DNA from: Caldifarciminota bacterium
GTDB taxonomy: Bacteria; Hydrothermota; Hydrothermia; B15-G9; WFZT01
Assembly (NCBI GenBank): GCA_026986655.1
Contig: JALSOD010000148.1
Span: 1 to 11,468 of the forward strand
Direction: 5' to 3'
DNA: 11,468 nucleotides
In this document: one piece after another, positions 1 to 4,925 of the stretch
How positions within the stretch are numbered: the stretch's first letter is position 1
Layout of the letters: each line of letters starts with the position of its first letter
The notes under the pieces: generated by a model
What the model saw: only the letters and a program-made list of their open reading frames with translations
Databases searched by the model: none
Told to the model about the DNA's origin: nothing
Made by a program: the position numbers and the translations under genes

Positions 1-510
1 CTAAAAGCCATCCACATACTGCAAGAAGGACGAGCGAAATTGAAGGGGAATAAAGATATACTCTTCAACCTGGCCAATATCCTGGGACAGGCAGGCAAAA
101 TAGACCAGATGGAAAAAATTTACAGTGAACTTGCAAAAACTGACACTACGGATGAGGCTGTAATTTACAATAATTGGGGCTATTTCCTTGCAAAGTATGG
201 ACTAAAATTAAGCTTTGCAGATAGTCTGATCAAAATGGCCCTGAAAAAAGAGCCGGATAATCCCACTTTTCTTGATTCAAAAGGATGGGTAGAATTTCAG
301 CTTGGAAATTATGAAAACGCGCTAAAATATATTAAGAAAGCTGTAGAGAAAGGTGCAAAGGATCCTGAAATTTTTGAGCACATGGGGAGAATCTACGAAA
401 AACTTGGAGAGTATGATAAAGCCATAGAGTGGTATGAACGTGCCTTGAAAACAGATCCGTCCAAGAAATATTTGAAGAGGAAGATTAAATGGCTAAAGAA
501 AAAATCTTAG
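1..510 (+). CDS. TPR-repeat protein, C-terminal part (5' end outside window)
   Basis: The reading frame is open from base 1 to the TAA at 508-510, giving 169 visible residues. An internal TTG at 40 is probably not the real start, because the frame continues upstream with helical TPR-like sequence. About four tetratricopeptide helix pairs can be seen. Typical consensus positions include an NNWGYFLAKYG unit, a PDNPTFLDSKGWVEFQLGNYENAL-type unit and a final MGRIYEKLGEYDKAIEWYERAL unit ending in a Lys-rich tail. TPR arrays are protein-interaction scaffolds; this series resembles the C-terminal end of long TPR proteins of bacterial envelopes, but the N-terminus that would show a signal peptide or lipobox is missing. 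It overlaps coaE by 22 nt, so the two are probably co-transcribed. The exact role is unknown. Confidence 0.85.
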   Translation, partial: LKAIHILQEGRAKLKGNKDILFNLANILGQAGKIDQMEKIYSELAKTDTTDEAVIYNNWGYFLAKYGLKLSFADSLIKMALKKEPDNPTFLDSKGWVEFQLGNYENALKYIKKAVEKGAKDPEIFEHMGRIYEKLGEYDKAIEWYERALKTDPSKKYLKRKIKWLKKKS

Positions 511-1082
511 TGGGTCTCACAGGAAATCTTGGATCAGGGAAATCAACCGTTGGGAGCTTCTTTAAAGAATTAGGTGCAGATGTGATAAATGCTGATGAAA
601 TTGGGCACATCGTATTAAAGCGGGTAAAGGATGAGATTATTCGGAAATTTGGCAACGAGATTACGGATAAGAGTGGTGAAATCAACCGTAGAGCATTGGC
701 ATACAAGGCCTTTATCAGCAGAGAATCTGTAGAAGCATTAAACAATATAGTGAAACCTCATATAATTCGGCTTATCGACGATCTTGTAAAAAAATCCAGG
801 GCCAGAATTGTGGTAGTGGATGGTGCACTGATTTTTGAGTACAATATGGAAAACTATTTTGATTACATAGTTTATGTTTACACGCCTGAAGGAACGAGTA
901 TTGAAAGATTTATGAAAAGGACGGGTTATCCTGAAGACATGGCAAGAAGAATATTGAGTTATCAGATACCAGCTGATTTAAAAAAAGAAAAGGCTGATTT
1001 TATAATAGAAAACACAGGAACAATTGAAGAGTTGAAAGAAAAGGCAAAAAAGGTCTGGGATGAAATAACAAAAGACCCATGA
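489..1082 (+). CDS. coaE: Dephospho-CoA kinase
   Basis: This enzyme catalyses the last step of coenzyme A synthesis, the ATP-dependent phosphorylation of the ribose 3'-OH of dephospho-CoA in the cytoplasm. The 197-residue length is normal for the family. Visible motifs are the Walker A loop at residues 12-20 (GNLGSGKST), the substrate Asp region VINADEIGH at 32-40, the DGALIFE strand near residue 115, and the CoA/LID region ERFMKRTGYPEDMARRILSYQ. The family ending KADFIIENTG also matches. The usual DAD motif reads NAD (Asn34, Asp36), so the catalytic second Asp is kept. The ATG start is supported by a GAAGAGG Shine-Dalgarno about 8 nt upstream, inside the TPR gene. The start lies 22 nt inside that gene, suggesting translational coupling. 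Confidence 0.93.
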   Translation: MAKEKILVGLTGNLGSGKSTVGSFFKELGADVINADEIGHIVLKRVKDEIIRKFGNEITDKSGEINRRALAYKAFISRESVEALNNIVKPHIIRLIDDLVKKSRARIVVVDGALIFEYNMENYFDYIVYVYTPEGTSIERFMKRTGYPEDMARRILSYQIPADLKKEKADFIIENTGTIEELKEKAKKVWDEITKDP

Positions 1083-1090
1083 AAAGGAGG
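1083..1090 (+). promoter_or_regulatory. Strong Shine-Dalgarno for the FN3/DUF6754 gene
   Basis: AAAGGAGG lies directly after the coaE stop codon and ends 6 nt before the ATG at 1097. It fixes the start of the next gene and shows that this gene is translated independently although it follows coaE by only 14 nt. Confidence 0.8.
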
Positions 1091-1096
1091 ATTTAG

Positions 1097-2188
1097 ATGG
1101 GACTTACTGGTTTGATTTTAACCCTTCTCGTTTCGCTCCAATTTCGGAATGTTCGTGTATTTGACACCCCAAACGATGCTGGAAAATCACTGACCGTGAC
1201 ATGGACCGTGATAGGGAACACAAAAGATGTCACAGGTGTGATAATCTACAGGTCCACCAAGAAAGAAGGACCCTTTGAAAAAGTTAAGGAAATACCCGGA
1301 TACACTTCAAAATTCCAGGATTCTGGATTGAAGGATCACACCCCTTATTACTACAAGATCGCACTCGTGACTCGAGAAGGTTTAATTGAATCTGGAGTTG
1401 TAGGCCCCGGGATAGCAAAGCCCCAGTGGTTCCACAAAGGTAGATTAAATATACTTGTTGGTGTTTTGCTCTATGCAATGATCCTGCTCTATTTCATAAG
1501 GAGTGCCAGACAGGGTAAGGAGTTGTATCTCAGGCCAATTCCCGGAATCGAAGCTGTGGATGAAGCCATCGGACGTGCTACTGAGATGGGACGTCCCATT
1601 CTCTTTGTGCCCGGACTGTCTACCATCAGTGATGTCGCAACAATCGCTGCCTTAAATATACTCTCACACGTGACCAAAAAGGCCGGAGAATACGAGACAA
1701 AGATTATCGTTCCAAATAGAAATCCCGTTGTTTACACCGTTGCAAGGGAGATTGTCAAAGAAGCCTATACATCAATTGGAAGACCAGATCTGTTTGATCC
1801 TGATCAGGTCTTTTATGTTACAGACAGTCAGTTCGGTTATGCAGCAGCAGTCTCCGGTATCATGGTGAGAGAAAAACCTGCTGCAAATTTTTTCCAGGGC
1901 ATGTTTTATGCTGAATCTTTGATCCTTGCGGAAACCGGAGCATCTACAGGTGCAGTCCAGATCGCAGGCACGGACGCTGTGACTCAATTGCCATTCTTCA
2001 TCACAGCTTGTGATTACACTTTGATTGGAGAGGAGCTCTACGCTGCTTCAGCCTACCTTTCTCGTGAGCCGTTACTGGTCGCCACCCTCAAAGGTCAGGA
2101 TTGGATGAAGTTTGTTATCGGGTTAACCATCGTCGTGGGTTCAATCTTTGGCCTCCTTGGATCCAGATTGATATTAGGAATCTTCTGA
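1097..2188 (+). CDS. Membrane-anchored FN3-domain protein with DUF6754-type domain
   Basis: The product is 363 residues. Residues 2-14 are hydrophobic and may be a short signal segment. Residues about 20-105 form a fibronectin type III-like beta sandwich, with LTVTWT, VIIYRS and the YYYKIALV strand typical of FN3. A transmembrane helix lies at about 118-134, followed by Arg/Lys. Residues about 138-335 are a mixed alpha/beta domain that I recognise from memory as DUF6754, with conserved-looking blocks GRPILFVPGL, VPNRNPVVYTVAREIV, GIMVREKPAANFF, AESLILAETGA, IAGTDAVTQLPFF, CDYTLIGEELYAASAYLSREP and LKGQDW. A last helix spans about 338-360. The topology suggests an outward FN3 domain and an inward DUF domain, but this is inference. 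Function is unknown; the FN3 part could bind envelope protein or glycan. It sits between coaE and a methyltransferase, with a 1-nt gap to the latter. Confidence 0.75.
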   Translation: MGLTGLILTLLVSLQFRNVRVFDTPNDAGKSLTVTWTVIGNTKDVTGVIIYRSTKKEGPFEKVKEIPGYTSKFQDSGLKDHTPYYYKIALVTREGLIESGVVGPGIAKPQWFHKGRLNILVGVLLYAMILLYFIRSARQGKELYLRPIPGIEAVDEAIGRATEMGRPILFVPGLSTISDVATIAALNILSHVTKKAGEYETKIIVPNRNPVVYTVAREIVKEAYTSIGRPDLFDPDQVFYVTDSQFGYAAAVSGIMVREKPAANFFQGMFYAESLILAETGASTGAVQIAGTDAVTQLPFFITACDYTLIGEELYAASAYLSREPLLVATLKGQDWMKFVIGLTIVVGSIFGLLGSRLILGIF

Positions 2189-2189
2189 T

Positions 2190-2786
2190 GTGCATACTTT
2201 ATCAGAAGTTTTAAAATACGAAAAATCTCGATACAAACATCCAGATCAGAGGTTTGTTAACTTTCAAGAACTAAAATTTATCCTGCGTTTGATGAGAGAA
2301 CTCCTTCCTCCGAATTCTTCAATTCTTGATATCCCATGTGGTTATGGAAGATTCACACACCCTCTAAAATCTATGGGATTCACAGTTACAGCAGCGGATA
2401 TTTCTGTCGCGATGATTGAGAGAACAGTTGGAAAATCAGGAGTTAGGGGTGTGGGACTTGATGCCCGATATTTACCCTTTAAGGACAGAAGTTTCGATGC
2501 AAGTTTTTCCATGAGACTATTCCAGCATCTGGATTTTGATATTTTTGAGGAATCATTAAAAGAGCTGGCTCGTGTCTCAAAGAAATATGTGATCTTCAGT
2601 TTTTATCGGACCAATCCTCTCCACACGATGGAAAGAAAAATCTTTGGAATTCGTAGTGGGATCAGATTCTTCGGGGTTGCAAGTGTAAAACGTTCAATCG
2701 AAAGTGCAGGGCTCAGGGTGATTCAATTAAAGCCTATTCTTGGGCCAATTCATGCCCAGACTATTGCCGTTTGCGAGAAAATTTAA
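2190..2786 (+). CDS. Class I SAM-dependent methyltransferase
   Basis: The product is 198 residues, a minimal Rossmann-type methyltransferase. Motif I is ILDIPCGYGRF (residues 45-55). The acidic residue ending strand 2 is Asp70 in TAADIS. The family-typical block DARYLPFKDRSFDASFSMRLFQHL (91-114) carries the motif for strand 4 and its following helix, as in the Methyltransf_11 family. Substrate is not readable from sequence; ubiE-like and natural-product or lipid methyltransferases all look like this. The GTG start is used: the ATG at 2188, overlapping the upstream TGA, is in another frame and stops after eight codons. A weak AGGA lies 10 nt before the GTG. Its stop codon overlaps that of the convergent kinase gene. 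Confidence 0.85.
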   Translation: MHTLSEVLKYEKSRYKHPDQRFVNFQELKFILRLMRELLPPNSSILDIPCGYGRFTHPLKSMGFTVTAADISVAMIERTVGKSGVRGVGLDARYLPFKDRSFDASFSMRLFQHLDFDIFEESLKELARVSKKYVIFSFYRTNPLHTMERKIFGIRSGIRFFGVASVKRSIESAGLRVIQLKPILGPIHAQTIAVCEKI

Positions 2787-3505
2787 ATTTTTAATTTATG
2801 TGTTACACTTTTCCTGATACGTCTCAACTGTTTTCTCTTCATCACGTAATTTGCCGAAAATCTCGAGATTCCTCTATCCTCTCCCCAGTAAAAATCCATG
2901 AGTATGGAGAGAGCAGGCTCATCTGAATCGACCTTTGAGAGGTCTTCAAACCTTAAAAAAAGTGGAACCGAAATATGTAAATAGACCATCCTGCTCACAT
3001 CTATGATATATAGCATACGGTGATCCTGTGAAAGAAAAAAATTGCCAAATGTCAAATCTCTCATGAAGAATCCTGCGTCATGAAGTCTTCTGAAGGTATT
3101 TGCAAGAATTTTGAGAACATCCTTGTCTGTTGAATTGACAGACAAAACATCCCTGACGGGTACCACATCATCGAGATATTCCTCCACAAATCCTGTTTCC
3201 TCTACAACACCGTGTTTCCTGATTTCCCAGTACATCAAAGGTTCAGGGACGTTAAAACCAGCGTGTTTCAAAAGCCTCACATTCTTAAATTCTCTGTATC
3301 CTTTGGATGGACCCACAAGGTACAGCAAAGTGCTGGATTTTTTTAATCTGGAAAGTTTTGTAATTTTTACACTTAATTTCCTGCTTCTAAACCGTACCAG
3401 GTAAACTGTGGTTCCCCCACCCTTCAGAACCTCTCCTTCATTTATCAACGATTTTATCTCATAGAAAATCTTCCGGCTGGACTCAGGATAAACCAATAAA
3501 CCCAT
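2783..3505 (-). CDS. Kdo/WaaP-like lipopolysaccharide core kinase family protein
   Basis: The 240-residue product has the eukaryotic-like kinase fold of the Kdo kinase/WaaP/InaA group, which phosphorylate sugars of the LPS inner core at the cytoplasmic face of the membrane. Visible elements are a glycine loop with GGGTTVYLV (29-37), the ATP lysine Lys47 (SVKI), a helix-C glutamate in YREFKNVRLLKHAGFNVPEPL (Glu72), the hinge FVEEYL (106-111), the catalytic loop RDLTFGNFF with Asp150 and Asn155, and the metal-binding Asp169 in IIDVSR. The His of the usual HxD is Met148, so the loop reads MRD. I chose ATG at 3505 rather than the in-frame TTG at 3529 because a promoter places the transcript start at about 3505-3506; the TTG would lie upstream of the transcript. 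The family call is good; the exact sugar substrate is unknown. Confidence 0.7.
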   Translation of the reverse strand: MGLLVYPESSRKIFYEIKSLINEGEVLKGGGTTVYLVRFRSRKLSVKITKLSRLKKSSTLLYLVGPSKGYREFKNVRLLKHAGFNVPEPLMYWEIRKHGVVEETGFVEEYLDDVVPVRDVLSVNSTDKDVLKILANTFRRLHDAGFFMRDLTFGNFFLSQDHRMLYIIDVSRMVYLHISVPLFLRFEDLSKVDSDEPALSILMDFYWGEDRGISRFSANYVMKRKQLRRIRKSVTHKLKI

Positions 3506-3512
3506 CACGCAA

Positions 3513-3540
3513 ATTATAAAAGCTATCAAATGAAGGTCAA
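3513..3540 (-). promoter_or_regulatory. Sigma-70-type promoter giving a leaderless kinase mRNA
   Basis: Read on the - strand, TTGACC (3535-3540) is followed after 16 nt by a perfect TATAAT (3513-3518). The expected transcription start is about 7-8 nt beyond the -10 box, at 3505-3506. That is exactly the A of the ATG, or the G just before it, in the GTGATG string. No Shine-Dalgarno is present, so the mRNA would be leaderless. This is read from sequence plus standard promoter geometry and has no experimental support. Confidence 0.6.
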
Positions 3541-3549
3541 AGTACTATA

Positions 3550-3573
3550 GGAGGCTGTTAAAAAAATTTTATC
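3550..3573 (+). repeat. Imperfect direct repeat, copy 1
   Basis: This 24-nt segment begins GGAGGCTGTTAAAAAAATT and matches the segment at 3737-3760 at 17 of 24 positions without gaps. Both are A/T-rich after a G-rich start, so chance similarity is possible. Confidence 0.25.
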
Positions 3574-3611
3574 ATTAAACCGAAATGCACATAATCGTAA
3601 GGATTCTTAAC

Positions 3612-3642
3612 ATTCCCCTGCCCCATTCTCGAGAAGGGGAAT
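3612..3642 (+). terminator. Hairpin followed by T-run, with an alternative fold
   Basis: ATTCCCCT (3612-3619) can pair perfectly with AGGGGAAT (3635-3642), and the run of five T ends at 3646, as for a rho-independent terminator reading rightward. No + strand gene lies just upstream, so its client is unclear. The same GGGG can instead pair with CCCC at 3621-3624 around the palindrome TTCTCGAGAA (3626-3635), giving a competing hairpin with a TCGA loop. On the - strand no T-run follows. Confidence 0.35.
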
Positions 3643-3664
3643 TTTTCAGAAAGATTCCGCTTTG

Positions 3665-3690
3665 AAAAAAATACAGGTGAATTTTTACCT
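3665..3690 (-). terminator. Possible weak intrinsic terminator after the LpxH-like gene
   Basis: Read leftward, AGGT (3687-3690) plus AA pairs with TT plus ACCT (3675-3678), leaving one bulged base, and the stem is followed after three nt by seven T (3665-3671). It lies about 100 nt past the LpxH-like stop codon and in the right direction. The stem is short and only partly GC, so termination may be inefficient. Confidence 0.3.
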
Positions 3691-3736
3691 TTTCCATATT
3701 TTTCGAACACTCTCAGATACTATGGGATGGATTTCA

Positions 3737-3760
3737 GGGGGTTACTAAATAAATTATAGG
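3737..3760 (+). repeat. Imperfect direct repeat, copy 2
   Basis: This segment begins GGGGGTTACTAAATAAATT and is the partner of the segment at 3550-3573, 187 nt away. The reverse complement of its right part contains TATAAT. Confidence 0.25.
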
Positions 3761-3791
3761 ATGTACAATTTCTGGACTTTTCTACAAAGAT

Positions 3792-4529
3792 TCACCATTC
3801 AGTGTTTATGCTTTTACCACTCAGGTAATAATTGAGGGAAATTCCCTCTTCGCTTAATATACCATAGGTAAAATGCCATAGCCAGTCACCTGTTGACATA
3901 AAAATACCGTGATTAAATTTTTCTATGTATGGATAATGAATATGACCGTGGACAACCGCATCGTACCCATCCTTTAGAATTTCCTCAACAGTGGGATTGA
4001 CCGGATTTTTAATTTCCTGTCTTAGAGAGCGGACTCGAGACCTTTTTGAGACAAAGTTTGCAATGGCAATTCCCACATCCGGATGGATCAGTCTATACAA
4101 AAACTTTGATACCCTATTTCCCATTATCAGACGAGTCAGTCTACCTCCAAGGTCAGTCCTTCGAAGTACATCTCCGTGAGCAAGAAATACTCTCTTTTCT
4201 CCTATCTTCAGTTCGAAATCACAGGGGTAAACCTCAATCCCCATCTCTTTGAAAAAACCATCGGCCCACATGTCATGATTACCTCCAACAAAGACAACTC
4301 TGTGATTCTGTGCAAATTCCGACAAATTTCTTAATATGTCAAAATAAATCTTGGGAATCACATGGCCATACTCAAACCAGAAGTCAAATATATCTCCAAG
4401 AAGGATCAGCATATCACTGTCTTTGTTAATTTTATCGAGGAATTCAAAGAAAAGCTTTCTCCTTCTTTTGTCGGGATAATCGTCAAGCTCCAGACCGAAG
4501 TGGCTATCGGAAATTACGTAAACTTTCAA
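3792..4529 (-). CDS. lpxH: UDP-2,3-diacylglucosamine hydrolase-like metallophosphoesterase
   Basis: The product is 245 residues, within the LpxH size range. The calcineurin-like metal-binding motifs are complete: Asp8 and His10 (SDSHFG), Asp46 (LGDIFDFW), Asn84-His85 (GGNHDMW), His118 (AHGD), and His196/His198 (HGHIHYP). The order, the DFWFEY block and the HGD are those of LpxH, which hydrolyses UDP-2,3-diacylglucosamine to lipid X on the cytoplasmic face of the inner membrane in lipid A synthesis. The family variant with GNHD and DFWFEY resembles Bacteroidetes-type members. Substrate is therefore likely but not certain; another phosphodiesterase is possible. It starts with TTG, overlapping the stop of the upstream membrane protein as TTGA, and has a strong Shine-Dalgarno 8 nt upstream. 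Confidence 0.78.
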   Translation of the reverse strand: MKVYVISDSHFGLELDDYPDKRRRKLFFEFLDKINKDSDMLILLGDIFDFWFEYGHVIPKIYFDILRNLSEFAQNHRVVFVGGNHDMWADGFFKEMGIEVYPCDFELKIGEKRVFLAHGDVLRRTDLGGRLTRLIMGNRVSKFLYRLIHPDVGIAIANFVSKRSRVRSLRQEIKNPVNPTVEEILKDGYDAVVHGHIHYPYIEKFNHGIFMSTGDWLWHFTYGILSEEGISLNYYLSGKSINTEW

Positions 4530-4882
4530 CTCTCAGTCTCCTCCAGGGATTTTAAATAGAATAAGGCCACCACTGGCTCAGCAGCCAGAACAGGAATAAG
4601 CCAGAAAAAGCCTGCTCTGAGCTTCCATATAAGGAGTACAGTCGAATTATAAAAAAGAGAAATCATACTCAGTCCTGTTATAATCAGGTAATCTCTAAAC
4701 TCTGCAAGCTTAGTCTTTACCATTGATTTAAAACCGAAAGTGAGGATAGTACCTCCAACAGGAACTATGTATATCAAAAGCAAAAACGGAGAAGATAAGC
4801 TCCAGTTTCTCTCTCCAGAATAAAAAGTTAGCAATAGAACTATCAGTTCAGGTATCAGAAAAGCGAATATAAAGATTGCCAT
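4526..4882 (-). CDS. Small four-helix integral membrane protein, function unknown
   Basis: The product is 118 residues, mostly hydrophobic. Four helices are visible at about 3-20, 33-51, 65-86 and 91-110, with basic residues in the loop at 52-63 (KSMVKTKLAEFR) and in WKLR at 86-89, and an acidic tail. I recognise no family. It overlaps the LpxH-like gene by 4 nt (TTGA), so the two are probably translated together, and it starts 43 nt after the pilR stop. No Shine-Dalgarno precedes the ATG. A TAAAAT string lies 9 nt before the ATG, but the -35 region is poor, so it may be driven by its own weak promoter or by read-through from the pil operon. It is not a pilin: it lacks the prepilin leader with a GFTLIE-like N-terminus. 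Confidence 0.7.
   Translation of the reverse strand: MAIFIFAFLIPELIVLLLTFYSGERNWSLSSPFLLLIYIVPVGGTILTFGFKSMVKTKLAEFRDYLIITGLSMISLFYNSTVLLIWKLRAGFFWLIPVLAAEPVVALFYLKSLEETES
4538..4544 (-). promoter_or_regulatory. Shine-Dalgarno deciding the TTG start of the LpxH-like gene
   Basis: GGAGGAG on the - strand ends 8 nt before the TTG at 4529, ideal spacing. The encoded start, MKVYVISDSH, places the first metal motif at the normal distance from the N-terminus. The site lies inside the 3' end of the upstream gene. Confidence 0.75.
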
Positions 4883-4925
4883 TGTCAGGATATTTTAAAC
4901 AATAAAGATTGACCTTACATCATTT

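Larger units (their letters stand above)
3541..3791. other. Gene-free AT-rich spacer
   Basis: No credible coding sequence is present on either strand. The spacer holds a GC-rich hairpin region (3612-3642), a small stem with a T-run on the - strand (3665-3690), and two imperfect direct-repeat copies (3550-3573 and 3737-3760, 17 of 24 positions equal by eye). A TATAAT string on the - strand (3753-3758) lacks a matching -35 box. It could be a decayed mobile element or simply the untranslated region after the LpxH-like gene; neither is proven. Confidence 0.5.

Noticed and set aside
2188..2214. ATG overlapping the stop of the FN3/DUF6754 gene as methyltransferase start
   Set aside because: It is out of frame and meets TAA after eight codons; the GTG at 2190 opens the real frame.
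3506..3529. Longer start of the kinase gene at TTG (3529), adding eight hydrophobic residues
   Set aside because: The -10 box at 3513-3518 lies inside this extension and no Shine-Dalgarno precedes the TTG, so the ATG at 3505 fits better.
3585..3665. 26-residue + strand frame in the spacer
   Set aside because: There is no ribosome site, it runs straight through the hairpin, and the residues show no recognisable pattern.
3753..3758. TATAAT on the - strand as a second promoter
   Set aside because: The -35 position reads AAAAGT, and nothing recognisable lies downstream except the spacer.
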